From contig NC_092463.1 of the NCBI RefSeq assembly GCF_047495875.1, forward strand, positions 22,495,224-22,559,223: 64,000 bases of DNA. Reading direction: 5' to 3'. Position numbers and translations under genes: made by a program. Every line of letters starts with the position of its first letter. The stretch's first letter is position 1. The stretch comes from Pithys albifrons albifrons (taxonomy: Eukaryota > Chordata > Aves > Passeriformes > Thamnophilidae). Positions 10,540 to 22,400 of the stretch are shown here, piece after piece. The notes below the pieces were generated by a model, which worked only from the letters and a program-made list of their open reading frames with translations, did not search any database and had not been told where the DNA came from.

Positions 10540-13500
10540 GTGCCTACCCTGCCTGAGCGAGCAAGAGGGTTATCAGGACTTGTAGGTTTAGGCCAGCCTC
10601 CTCTTCTCTCTCCACTCTACCTCTTTGTTCCCAGACTCCTGAAAAGCAAAAACCAACAACCATACGACAAATGTACTAGGTTTCCATCCACTGGAGTTTC
10701 CAAGAAGAAATTACTTTGCTTGCTTTTGTCTTAAATTACTTTAAATCCTCTTTCCTGCTGCCTCACCACCACTGCGTCAGACCAGCACCACAGCCCGATT
10801 TACTGCTCCTGTGCTGTCCCTTTCCTCCCCCAACTCCATCCTGCCCACTTCCAAACATAATCCCAATGTTTGCTTGTTTTAGCTTCGTAATCCAGTTGTC
10901 TTGCAAATCTCCTCACTATAATCCTGCTTTTGTCTGTCAATACAATTTGTTTGCTGTGGGGAAGAAGGGAGGTGAAATGTTTCTTGGAATGAAGAAAGCT
11001 TTAGATGCTGTTTTTCAAGGCTCTACCCATTTTCAAACACACCCCGAGAGATGTGGCACTGCTGTCCACTCAACATCTGGGAGGGGGGTAACAGCCTCCA
11101 AGATGCAGAGTTTGCTGGGTCAGACCAGTGGCTGCTGCAGAATTAATAGCACAGAAACAAGTATGTGTTGTTGTATGTACCTGCATACACTGGAGGGAGA
11201 GCAGGCAAGAAAAGGAAAGCAGAGAAGAAAGAAGCTCCACTTTCCCTTGTCAAAGAGTTTGCACTGTTAATTCTACCTGGGCAAAGAAGGAGTAAAATCT
11301 GTGAAGTGGGGCACTGCTGTACACAGGGCCACACATGGGATGAAACAACAAAGCCTGCATCACTTGCACACTATTGCAGTGGTGATGGGCAGACATACAA
11401 ACTGGTAATTGATTGATAGAAGCTGTAACAATTTTGTGTGTTTGCATGAAAAAAGAATCAGTTTAATCAGACTAATTCCTTCCAGTCAAAACACAACATG
11501 GGCTCCAGAACTCACAGCAAAATTCTGCTGCTCCAGCCAAGTTTCACACCAGAACAAAGCAGCTAAGAATTTCACCCAATTTGGATGCAAAACTGAGTCA
11601 GGCCAAGAGCCCAGAAAACACTTCTGAACTGAGAAAACAATCAGCTGAAAAAAAACCACAAATCGTGAAAGTAAGACATGATCATATGATTTTGGGTTTG
11701 TTTGCAAACATCTCCAAGAGAGATACAGCACCTGAGAAGCTGCTCCTCAGGTCGGCTGAAGTGGATAGGAAGAGAAGAGAATGCATGTCATCCCAGGACT
11801 GAAAGAAAACCACAAGCAACGCTTTCAAGAGATTAAGGAAAGTATCATTAATACCCCTTTCTCATGTCAGTTCTCTACCTCAGGTCTCCTACCAAAAAAA
11901 GAAGTATTAAAGCACTGCAACCAGAATATCACTCCCATGGGAAGTTTGGCTGAAATTCTTTGCAGAGAAAAGGGATTTTTGGATTTACGCTGAGCTAAAC
12001 TTCAGACTCGAGCACTTGGGATGCTCAAAGCATATTCAGATTAAGTTGCAGACACTATTCATCCTGCACTTCCCATGCAGGCCTTACTCAACAAAATGGT
12101 TTTATTCTCTTTTTTTTTCACAAAATGCATCCTCTGGAAAAGTACATTCTGTGTAGCACCGTTCAAGTTAGTTTTCACTACCATCTTTTTAACACTTGGA
12201 TTTCAGTCTGTAAGGTTTGTTTGGAATATTAAGGCTTAAGTCAATTAAGTATCGAATTCAACTTACTGGAGAATTTTAAGGCAGAAGAAATGCTCAGAAC
12301 CCATAAATCAAATAAACCATCAAAGACCAGCTAGCAGTGTTAAAAACTTCTGCATCCTGAACACAACATGGAGGAGATTTTCCAGACTAAATGCTGCTGA
12401 TGCAGGAAAAAAATCTAGAAACGGCAGTAAAGACTCTGGGAAAGGTATTTTATGAAGACATTTATAAACTTACACGGGCACAGTACAAGAGTGGGATGAG
12501 CCAAAACCAAGGCTGCATAACCAGGGCTTTCACAAAGGGGTGGGGACTTTGAGGAAGGAATGATATGCAGAGCTTGCAACAGCACCTGGGATACTAAGCA
12601 ATTTCAGTAGAGCAGGAGTAGTCCCTTCCTATACTAATTCCCAGTAGATCAGGAACCTGCTATCCACCAGTTTATTCTAGAATATGTTGTGGTTTAGTTC
12701 CCTCAGAGAGCTCCTTCTTAAGCTCCCGCTAAAGATTCATATATTCACTCATAACCTTGCCCACCAAGGTTTTCAGACATAAATTTTATCAGCGACTTTA
12801 TCCCACTTTCATTCACCTGTCCTCACCTACCTAGGGGTGAGTTCATGTCATTTATCATCTCACAGCAGTGTATCACATTCCATTTAATTTCTGAGCAGTG
12901 ATCATCAAAAGATATGCAGCATGATGTTGTGTGTCTTGAATCAAATGGAGCATTTCCAGACAAGTCACAATATTTCACACTTACTTGCTTCAAAGTCTGG
13001 TATAGATTCTTCCACCTCCTGTGGCAGGTCTGACAGTACTATTATGTCCATTGCAGATATGCAGAAACTTGTGTCACACAGCAGGAAAGCAGCTCTTCCT
13101 CTCTAGCTGCAGCAGAGCTGTTACCAGAGGATAAGTAACTACATAATTCTGGTTAGTGGTTTCTATTGCCACCTACTTACACTACTCCCTCTATACTTGG
13201 GCATATACCAGAACTCCTTTGGAGCTTGCAGTTTTAAACACTGTCATGTAGGAGGAACTTTTCCTCAAAGGTAATGTGCTTTAACGACAAAAAAATACCA
13301 CCCCCTCTGCAGCAGGGGAGATGAATCACCAGTGCCCAATGCTCCACACATCCAGAACAGCCTTGCCATCTCATTGAGACAATTGGTGTGCAGAGGCAGC
13401 AGTGCCATGAAAAACCACTTGCTGAAGTCAGGGTTCCCTGTCATGGGTGGCACATAAATTATACTGCAAGAGACCAGGACTAAGAGACTTGTAAGGGTAC

Positions 13501-13562
13501 AGCTCTTAATCTAATACTTATTTAGTATTTAGGTTCCTCATAGTGACTTACTGAGATGCATC

Positions 13563-14017
13563 TGTCCTGTTTATGTCTACGACAGAGTTAATTTTTGCAG
13601 TAGTCTTGAGGTAGTGAACAAGATCGGAGCTATGTGGTCATGGCTAGAAAGCTATTTTATACCACCTCATATCAATTGCAAGGGTGGAGGTAAGGGACTC
13701 TCCCTTCTGGGAGCAGAGTATGGTTCTCCAGTCCAACAAGATGTGGCTGGGTAGTGAACCCATCCAGGCATTGTTCATTGTCTCGAGCTCAGTGAGTATT
13801 TTTGCATGTGAATCACCCTCTTTCTGCATACTTTTTTTATTAATATTGTTACTATTACTGCCAGTTTTCCTATTTCACTGCTGTTTACAGTAAATTTTTC
13901 TTATCTCAACCTGTGATCTCTGTCTTTTGTGCCTCCCATTCAGGAGGACAGGGGAGTGGTTTGTGGTCTTTTTAGTGGGAGTACTACATTGGGGAATACC
14001 ATTCCCAAACCTCAACA
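13563..14017 (+). mobile_element. Solo LTR, avian ERVL-like endogenous retrovirus (older copy)
   Basis: The segment begins TGTCCTG and ends CTCAACA, giving the TG...CA ends of an LTR. It contains the block order typical of a common songbird ERVL-type LTR: 'gacagagttaattttt' near the 5' end, an A/T-rich ATTATT-type stretch, 'ttcttatctcaacc', 'tcttttgtgcctcc', a G-rich patch and a terminal 'aaacctcaaca'. It is flanked by GCATC (13558-13562) and ACATC (14018-14022), a 5-bp target duplication with one mismatch. No gag, pol or env sequence adjoins it, so it is a recombined solo LTR. The damaged duplication suggests an older insertion than the LTR downstream. Confidence 0.72.
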
Positions 14018-14698
14018 ACATCCTATCCAAAGATCTCTGTAAACCTGCACAACCAGCCTCCTCCCTCTTCACACTTCATAACTGTAGTTCCCGTCACCTG
14101 GGATTCCAAAACAAGAAACGTGTCAAGTTTTGAAGTTTGAGGAAGCTCAGCTTCTCTACTCCCTATCTTCTCCCATGACACCCACATGTCTCTGTTATAT
14201 TTTCCCATAGCAGAAGTCTGGGTGTTTTAGAGGTTCTGGCATAATTTCCCCCACGTGGTCAGAAGCAAAATCGAAGTGAAGCCATGAGACAGTGAGCAAT
14301 TTTGAGGAATTTGCCATTCCCTCCCTTAGACTCAAAAATATATTAGTAAAAAAAAAGGAATACGGCAAAGTTTGAATGCAGGATCATCCTGCAAGTGCTG
14401 GATGAGGACATTTTAGCTCTTAGAGCCCAGGCACACACTACTGAACTGTTGCTGTGAATAGTATGTTTTGCTCAAGCTAACAGACACTGAGCAAAAAGAA
14501 TAACATGTACTTTTGCAACTCCTTCTACTCTGGCATATTCTGAAGCATTTTTTAAATTGATGTAAAGCTTCAATATCGCTGAATACAACTTTTTCCATCT
14601 GCTTTGAGAGACAGTAACTCACTATGCAAGAGTTCAGAGCATGGCAGAGAATGGTTTTGCATAGAGTTAAGAACAAGTGCAGAGAACCAGTGAGATAG
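14018..14698. other. Unique spacer between two solo LTRs
   Basis: This 681-bp interval has no retroviral coding sequence, primer-binding site or polypurine tract that I can recognise. Since each neighbouring LTR has its own target-site duplication, the spacer is host DNA and not the interior of a provirus. Minor A8 tract near 14349. Confidence 0.6.
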
Positions 14699-15325
14699 TG
14701 TTATGGGTTCACCTAGGTGGGCCTAAATTTGGGCTCTGAAGTCTGGACTAGGGCGAAGCTGTCAGATGACTTGAGCTGGGCTGAGTTAACAGCTGACCTC
14801 TTCTAGCCAGTAATTTTGTATTCCATACCACATTATGACATCATATCCAGGGAAGTAGGAACCAGTGTGGGGGTGGTTAAGGCAGTCGCTTCTCAGCCCT
14901 CCTCTTGGGAGGACGCACGATGCTGTCCCAGGGGGGATGGAGAGGACCAGGCCCACCACTGGCTCACAGGGTATCTCGGGAAAGTAAAATGTGTTGTTCG
15001 GGGTCTCTCCTTTCTGCTTGAGTTTGTCTCCCTGGGTAATAAGCTTCTTCTTAAGTAATGTGTAGTTAGGACAGTAGAATTTGTATGTTCGTTATGAAGT
15101 TGAGGTGGGGAACTTGTTGTTGCAGACTTGTGTGAGTGTATATTTGTACTCTCTTCTAATTGTCTCTTTCTTTCTGTGAAAAATATATGTAGATTTAGTA
15201 TAAATGCGGTTTGAAGTGTTTTTTTTTCTTTCCCCTCTCTTTTCCTCCCTTTCCCTGGTGTTAGGAGGGAGGCTTTTCTCTCTGTGCTTGAGGGGGTTGG
15301 CAGTTGCTTATCTCAAACCAAGACA
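14699..15325 (+). mobile_element. Solo LTR of an avian endogenous retrovirus (ERVL-like)
   Basis: This 627-bp element starts TGTTATGGG and ends AAACCAAGACA, and is bounded by a perfect 5-bp direct repeat GATAG (14694-14698 and 15326-15330). TG...CA ends plus a 5-bp duplication fit an LTR of the ERVL type found in many songbird copies. Internal blocks such as 'tattccatacca' with 'gacatcat' are also seen in bird ERVL LTRs, and a TATA-like word (TATAAAT) lies near 15199. No internal viral genes remain, so LTR-LTR recombination has removed the provirus. The intact duplication suggests a fairly recent insertion. Family assignment is by eye. Confidence 0.85.
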
Positions 15326-15330
15326 GATAG

Positions 15331-17795
15331 GGAGGTGATAAAGATGCATAAGTGGCCAGGACAGAAAGGCAAATAATTACTACTAAAAATGTGGTGACAT
15401 TTAAGTAAAAAAGCTCAGTTTTACATCCAGGCTGAAAGCAAGTATCTGCCTCCAATACCTTATCAGATGTTGTACATGGAAGTTGGCTTCGCCTTGAATT
15501 TTAGTAGATGCCTTTTTCAAGGCTCAGTAACAGGAGATCCCTCAACTCTGAAATGCCAAAATCTATGATCAGAACACGGTTTCGCCTTAGGTTAACCAAA
15601 GTCCAAGAGGTGCATCAGGTTTTGTTTTAACAATCTACACACCAAACTTTACTTGTGTGATTGTTTTACAACTGCTGACACCTTTGACTAAAACAATCCC
15701 CACTGTATCGGTGTGTAGCTCATGACTTTCCAGTTCAGAAGACATGATGCTGAAACCCTGTAAATGCCTCAGCAGAAGCTGCTTCAGGTTCAGTGCTGCA
15801 TTAAACTGGATATAACTTGCTCTGTAATCCACTTAACTGGGACATGCTTCCTCAAAGAAGTATGTTTACCTATCGGATTCCATAAGGAATTGATATAAGC
15901 CAGCAATACTTAATGGCAATAACTACTGTTTAACAGAGACATTAAATCTGCACACTGGGGACAAAATGCTTCTGTCAAGGAAATTTTACTAAGACCTGCC
16001 AATGCATTGTGTTTACTCAAGACCTTGGCAGGCTTACATAAGTTAAGCATCTTCCTAATTGGGACAAACAGTTGCTCCAGGTGCAACATTCAAGTTGTGC
16101 TAAGACTTTACAACTTACATTAAAGTAGACAAGGATCTCAGGTGATCCACAGCTGTGAAGCAGCTCTCAGAAATGAACTCTAGTATAATCTTTATGCCAT
16201 TGGTGTCCCTCTACTTCCCTGAAAACTCAGACATTGGCTCCAACAGGAGGAAGCTAAGCTTATATTGACCTGTATTTACTTTCTGCTCCCTTTTGAGACA
16301 GAAGAGTTTCTGAGAAGGTTTTAGTAAGTGCATGTTACAATAATAATGCCTTCAACATTACTGCCAGTTTTTTTTCTTTCCACGCAGCTGGGCATGTACC
16401 CCAAATTCTCTATCAAGCAATTTATGGAGGAAGATCTCTCACCCCACTGGAAGACTGTGAATGGAAACAACAATGATGATCTGGGCAGCGATGTTCTATC
16501 TTATGCATCCTAAGGGGAGCATAGAGTAAATATAAGTGTAATTAGGAGACCTTCAATATACCCAAGGAAGTAGGTTTGGGTGTGGGGGAACATTAACAAG
16601 CCAGAACACAGCTAGCTCTGATCCAAATACAGTGTTCCACTGTTTGCTTTTCCACTGTGTTTTCTACACTAATTCACAACCACTGTAACATCAAGACACG
16701 CTTCCATATGCTTCATTTACTGACAATAATTAATTTCAGCCTCTCCCCACATTTGCATACACGTTCATTTTATCTGACAAGCAAGTCATAAAAAAAGTCC
16801 ATTCTCACAAAAAGAACACAGGGCAGCTATCAGAGGCTGCCTTTCTTCTTGGAAAAAAAAATCTAATTGGTGCATCTGCTGGGCCGTGATGCCTTTCTCA
16901 CCCTCCACTCTTCCCTTTGCACTTCCTGCCCCAGCTCACATCTATGCTTCTCTCAGGCCTCCCCCTACACCAGAAAATGGATTCTAATAAAATGCTTTCT
17001 TCCAGATGAAAAAGGAATAACTGGCTAGAGGAATGTCTGGGCACCTATCTCCCTGTCAAAATAGTGGATCCATTAATGATCATGAGGAGAGGAATAAATG
17101 CTTTAAGAAGCTTAGGAAATCACTCAGAGAAGCACAAACCCTACCCTCCTGCTCCTTCTTGCTCACTGACAGTTTAACCCACAGCAGCAGTGCCAGGAAA
17201 TTAAAAACAAAAAATAAAAGGAAATACTAGGTAATTGATCCCACTTCAAAATCCCACTCTTTCTCTGCAATCCACTTTTTGCTCACTTGCTCTCATGCCT
17301 TCTGCAAGCTGCTGCTCTGTTACTATTGTGTGCCTGTATTACTTATGGTCTGTTCTCTAAGTCAGTGTTCTTTTATTAAATTTGGTAACTGTATTTTAAT
17401 TTTCCAGTATGTCTCAGTATTGAGGTGAACAAGTGAAGTAACCATGGTTCAGAACACCAGCAATGCTGACAGAAGATCACACAACTAAGTCAGCAGTTGA
17501 AATCCAAACAAGGCTACTAACACAGCTGAAGTCACCATTATCTATCTGATCAAAGCTCATCTTCACAAAAAAGCCCAAGTGGAACTTGTCTATAATAAAC
17601 ATTTGGCAAGAAAAATAAACAAACAAAAAGACACATTTTAAAAATTGTTAATCCAATTTTCACTATATCGAGCACTGCTGTTCCATGTAGAATCACACAG
17701 GTAGAAATTCCAAATTCACTGTACTGACAGAAAAAACAGGAACTACATCTATTTCCCATCTCCTATCAGACATAGTTTGCACACATGTCCCTTTC
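15331..17795. other. Unique non-coding sequence
   Basis: No recognisable gene. Open stretches are 65 codons or shorter and without domain features. A possible MIR-like remnant lies at 17455-17525. Otherwise this is plain AT-rich sequence. Confidence 0.65.
17455..17525 (-). repeat. Possible MIR-like SINE remnant
   Basis: 'agaagatcacacaactaag' followed by 'tcagcagttgaaatccaaac' resembles the antisense MIR core (aggtcacacagctagtaag..., gcagagctgggattcaaac). It is only one conserved block and strongly diverged, so chance cannot be excluded. Confidence 0.3.
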
Positions 17796-17923
17796 TATCG
17801 GTGGAGGACATGATTCCAAGGTCATGGGTTCAATCCCCTGTATGGGCCATTGACTTAAGAGTTGGACTCGATGATCTTTGTGGGTCCCTTCCAACTCAGA
17901 ATAGTCTGTGAAAGTCTGTGAAA
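17796..17923 (+). repeat. tRNA-Ile-derived SINE with CR1 tail (TguSINE1-like)
   Basis: The 5' half (17800-17849) aligns with the 3' half of vertebrate tRNA-Ile: 'gtgg.g..a.' then 'ccaaggtcatgggttcaatc' and 'ccctgtatgggcca'. The pol III B-box word GGTTCAATCC is intact except for the usual G to A change. It runs directly into a CR1 3' end: 'gagttggactcgatgatctt', 'gggtcccttccaactcagaa' and two 'agtctgtga' tail repeats. A tRNA head joined to a CR1 tail is the structure of TguSINE1, a songbird SINE mobilised by CR1 enzymes. The A-box half is missing or too diverged, so the copy appears 5'-truncated. Confidence 0.82.
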
Positions 17924-19184
17924 TATTGCTTAGGTTGTTTTTAGACACACTTTTTCACTTCTTGACCTTTATATACCAGCAAATCCATGCGGTTTTTTAC
18001 TCTTTGATGACCTTTTGAAGTTCCAGTGTCATGTTGCAAGAGTAAAGCCTTATCTCCCCTCCGCCAGCCACATCCAGATTTCTTCTCACACTAAACAATG
18101 TGCCCAGATTTTAACAGGAAACAGCAATGTCTATGTCAATCTAACTACTGTTCTTAAAACATCTGAAAAACAATTAATTCAGCTGAAGGGTCATTACTAT
18201 CGCCAAACAGAGAAGGAAATGAAGCACAGAGTGCCTTCAATCAAATTTCTCATATATTGCTTACTTTAGATGCTTTGTTTTAGAGCTGTTTAATATACAG
18301 CAGGTGGGACTCAATTTTCACAGCATTCTCAATGTATTAAAAAGAAGAATTAAAGCCAAGCAGGAACCAAAGATCAGGCCCAAACTTAATATCCAAAGTC
18401 ACTTACTACTTCTTGTCTGATGTCTCACACCAAGTCTGTGGAGAAACTAGGAACAAAGTTCAAGAGTGCTGAAGTCCTCATTAATGACTTATCTACCAAA
18501 ACCACCAGTTTTCTTGAGACTCCCACAATTTCCTACACTCTGCTCAACATTTTTAATTAACACATCAACGTCTATGGGATTTAACCTGCAGAAATGACAT
18601 TGTAGGTGTGAATTTATTCTCCAATTCATATTTATGAAGAAGCAGAATTCATCAGTCAAGGGTTTAAGATATCCATCTTCTCACAAGTGCAGCAGTAGGG
18701 AAGGGAGAATCAGAACATAACTAGGTGTTCATACAAAAAATAAAGGATTAAACGTGTCCAGCTGAGCCACACAGAGAAACACAAAGCCAGGTTGAGTAGC
18801 ACATGATAGTTGAGAAAATTTATGCCCCTTTTCTTGGGGTCATCACACAGAATGGCTGACCCATGTGCACTCATCTGCCCTTTTTCTGCTGCAAGATGCA
18901 CAAGATGAAAATGCTTTTAGCTGACCAGTTTTTTAGCTCTACAGTCCAGTACTAAGGAAAATTTACTCCTTGACCAAGAATTCTTGAAAATGTCCTTGTT
19001 CATGTCTCCCAGAAAGGAAACTATGGTCCTATTCATTTCTATTTTTTGTCACCTTTTCTCTGCCCTCCCACCCTAGCTGAATTTCACCTTCTCTGCCCAT
19101 TATTTATTTTCTCCATCTGTCCCTCTCTCTCTCACCCTCTCATACAGCAATTGCCCTTGTTTTTGTCCTTTATTTACTTTCCAG
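17924..19184. other. Unique non-coding sequence ending in a pyrimidine-rich tract
   Basis: No recognisable gene. From about 19040 the sequence becomes strongly pyrimidine-rich, including a CT microsatellite-like stretch at 19121-19141. It ends with a near-ideal splice-acceptor signal ('tttatttactttccag') at 19184. Confidence 0.6.
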
Positions 19185-19427
19185 CAAGTGAACAGCGGCA
19201 GTGGTGGCCGCTTTGCAGGCTGCAACTCCACTCCCTCACTTCATTTTCCTCCTGGCTCAGGCTCGGCAGTTCCGCCTCAGTGCTGCTCTCCCGAGACTCC
19301 CACAGCAAGGAGCAACCTCAGCTCTCGCCTCTCAAGCCTCAGTAGGCTGAGAGAGAGCATGGAAGGGAGTCAAGAGGCCACTGGAAGGGGGGAAATATGT
19401 CATACCCACCGCAGTCAGCCATTTTGA
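19185..19427 (+). other. Candidate terminal or cassette exon (unidentified)
   Basis: Immediately after the strong acceptor ending at 19184, one frame stays open for 80 codons (CAA GTG AAC AGC GGC ...) to a TGA at 19425-19427. The translation is rich in S, G, P and R (starting QVNSGSGGRFAGC, later LSSRLSSLSRLRESMEGSQE). The patch is clearly richer in GC and CpG than the surroundings. It would have to be spliced, since no in-frame ATG start precedes it. I do not recognise the protein. Alternatives are an untranslated lncRNA exon, or a promoter patch read from the minus strand (see findings). No clear donor follows before the stop. Confidence 0.3.
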
Positions 19428-22400
19428 AGGTCGCAGCAGAGAATCCTCCCCTCTGCCTGCCAACTTGGAGCTGTCACTGTTGTTGCAAAGTGAAAGCCTC
19501 TGAGTGAGGGAACTATGTGCCCTGCAAGCCAGTGCTTCCTTAAAATAGGAGCAAGGGAATCAGTAATCTCAGCAAGGAGAAAAAAAAAAACGGGTTAGAG
19601 GAACAGTCAGGCTCTCAGCCAGCACCATGCCAACAATGAGACATGGGAACAGCAGACCCCCCACACACTAAAATTTCTAACTTAAGTGCCTCATGCCCCT
19701 AAAGAAACAGCATGATAAGCAAGAAGGCCTAGTCAGGTCTTCCCCCTCCCAGAGCCTTTATCCCATTACGGAGCAAAGAACTGAGCCTTCTGGTTACAGA
19801 GATGCTCACACTGTTCAGCCAATACACACCTGGCTGTGTCTCCATGGTGGCAGTGCACCCTCAGCCACCTTTCCTATTTTTGACATTACCAAGACACACA
19901 GCTATAAAGCCAGGCATTGCACAAACAACATGTCAAGACAATCCTTGTTCCAAAGAACATGTAATTGAAATAAAATGCAGGACACTGCAGAAATACACAG
20001 AAAGGACAATGCAGACCAAACTGATGTATTTTCTGTACAGTAGTTTGTTTTCCCTTCATTATTTCAACCTTGTTACAGACAGTAATCAACTGGAATAATA
20101 ATAAAACTCACTGGCAACATGACTACTTCCTCTGCTCATAGATTTACCCTTAAAATGATCCTCCTGTGCAAATACCTTATGTGGCTCACCCCTGTAGCAT
20201 ACCTACTGCTGTCAGGTACATCCCTACTCTCTTTCCTGCAATTTCTGATATTTATTTGTTATGTTCTGTCTTGGCTTCACTGACAACTGCTGGTGCTCAA
20301 TACATTGATGGGGGTATGTGCAGGAAACAGTGTCCAGCATGTCTTAAGCTGAAGGCCAGAAACACAACATGCCCAAACAGAATCAGTGACTGCTACGAGG
20401 ATCAGTGCCTGAATTGACCCATCTACAGCTCCAAACCAATAGTAGAACTAGTGCTGGGATACATGAGCTCAGTCTCAGCTGCATCTTGACTGTCCACGCT
20501 TTTTCTATGCCCCACTGAAACATCCACATCTCATCACTTCATCAACTACAGAAGAATGTTCTGGAGCACACAAGGTGTGAGCTATAATCTAAACCACAGT
20601 GATTTGTCACACATAGTAGAAAAACTCCAGAACTGTTAACTCCCCAAACTATTGCTGTTTTCTAGCAAATTTCTGGCATGAATTAACTCAAACCATTCTC
20701 CCGAATCATCATCATTTCTTCTTAGAGGGTCATACCCATCTGCTGACTACAAATGCATTGCTACTCAGCACAAATACTTGAAAAGTTCCCAACAGCAAAC
20801 CATACACAGGCTAAGATTATACCCAGCACCAGTTTCAACTTGTTAGACAGATCTCTGGGCAAAACTTTGTTTCTCAATTCAGCACTGGAATCACTTTATC
20901 CTAAGGAAATTAACACAAGCAAGAGATGAAAATGTAAGAAAGGGGGAGAGAAATAAACAAATAAAACAGGGGCAGCCAGAGCTTGCAAATTATGACAGAG
21001 AACTGTCTCCAACAAGGAGTAATTCAACCATGTCGAACACCTTTTCTCCTAATCAGACAAGAACACCGTCTTCGGCTGGGGAGAAGGCACACAGCCAAAA
21101 GCAACTCACAGATAGAAGGTTAAGACACCAAACCAGTCAAAACAGCTGCGGGCTATTTGAACATTTTTGTCCAAGTTCATTACATATTATAGAAAGATGG
21201 TCTTCACAGAACTATAGATCCTCTCTCCATCACTTTAAAACAGTGAGTCCCCTTCACAATTATCACTAACTTGTAAAAAAAGTGATCTACACAATGCAAG
21301 TCTTCAGTACTTTGCCTATGTTCTTACATATTGGTTGGGTAAAACCCCTAAACTAGTGAATTCAGATAACTTTTTATTATTGAGGTCAGTGGAGTGAAGA
21401 TTTTACTCCTAGAACCTTTAGAAGTTTCTTACTATCCTGTCTATTATCACCTCTCTAAACTCTATGGGAGTTACTCCCCCTTCTTGTTTTATTCTCTGTA
21501 TAACTGACATGAACTGTATTTCCTTCTCCTTGTACTGTTTCATAACACTGACAAGCATCACCAGGGCACTGTGGGCCCCTAATGCTGGAAGAGAAAGGAA
21601 ACACTCAAGATTGTGTTGCACTGGCAGAAGTTCATATACCATGGAACTCAAAACATCAGGAAGCATTATAAAGGCTGACATATGCTGACAGAGATGCGGA
21701 TAATTGGATTTACAGAACCTCTACCTGGCCCATGGCAGATGCTAAATAAATTTTCCTAAAGAATTCACCAACATTTCCTGGACAATCGAAAAGGTTGGGG
21801 AAAAATGTGTCATTTATCACACTTTTAGTTCTGTATCCTATCAGGCTAGGCACAAGTCAAAGTGGAACAAAGAGATGGTCATTTCTCCAGGCAGCTTAGT
21901 CTTTCAGTAATGTTTTTGGGACACATGGCCTGATTCTGATAACAGGCACAAAAAGACTGATCAGTCTCTCTGAAACCCATAGAATGGTAACAGGAACCAA
22001 CTTAAGCCTTCCTACTACTACAGAGAAAACAGGAAGTCAAAGGAGTTGATCAGTTCATGCCCATGGGGAGAAGGGAAAGAATGAAGAGACAGGGATGAGC
22101 ACTGGAAAAACAGCCTGCATGGCTGCCAGACACACTGGACCAGATGATGAGGAGCACAAGATTGTTACTAAGGGCCACTGTCGTGGCAGTATCACACTTA
22201 GTCCCCCCACATGCACTGGATTCTGCCCCAGCAGTGGCAGCTTGGCTTTCCCAGGCACTGCCAGGGCACACAGAGCTGCTGTGCTGCCTCCCAGGACCCT
22301 CTGCCCCATAGAGCTGGCCAAAGATTTGGTCCTACTCTATAGCCACAAATACAAGAGCCCTTCAGGACACAGACAGCCCTCCATACACAGTCATGAGTTT

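Larger units (their letters stand above)
7561..13562. other. Unique non-coding sequence
   Basis: No gene recognised. The longest open stretch in the whole window (184 codons, plus strand 10716-11270) falls here. Its translation is a mixture of unrelated C/P/S-rich and K-rich segments without domain character, starts in an AT-rich context and overlaps open stretches on the other strand. Local items are a MIR-like remnant (8235-8325), a G15 run (8656-8670) and an inverted repeat with three CAGCTG boxes (10507-10539). Confidence 0.65.

Noticed and set aside
10716..11270. 184-codon open stretch, the longest in the window
   Set aside because: Composition changes abruptly along it, there is no domain or homolog I recognise, it lacks splice support, and opposite-strand open stretches overlap it. 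This is chance in a 64-kb sequence.
12685..12700. TGTTGTGGTTTAG resembling the 5' end of avian LTRs
   Set aside because: The following sequence does not continue as an LTR, and no matching target duplication is found with any CA end downstream.
14018..14698. Interior of a provirus between the two LTRs
   Set aside because: Each LTR has its own target duplication, the LTR sequences differ, and no retroviral coding sequence is recognisable in between.
17800..17849. Functional tRNA-Ile gene
   Set aside because: Only the 3' half is tRNA-like, the acceptor and D-arm half is absent, and it runs directly into a CR1 tail, so it is a SINE.
21418..21681. 88-codon minus open stretch ending with a helical-looking segment (KEKEIQFMSVIQRIKQEGG)
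   Set aside because: It looks protein-like at first, but the plus strand is also open, there are no splice signals, and flanking words (ggtcagtggagtgaag, gggagttactccc) resemble fragments of an old amniote repeat.
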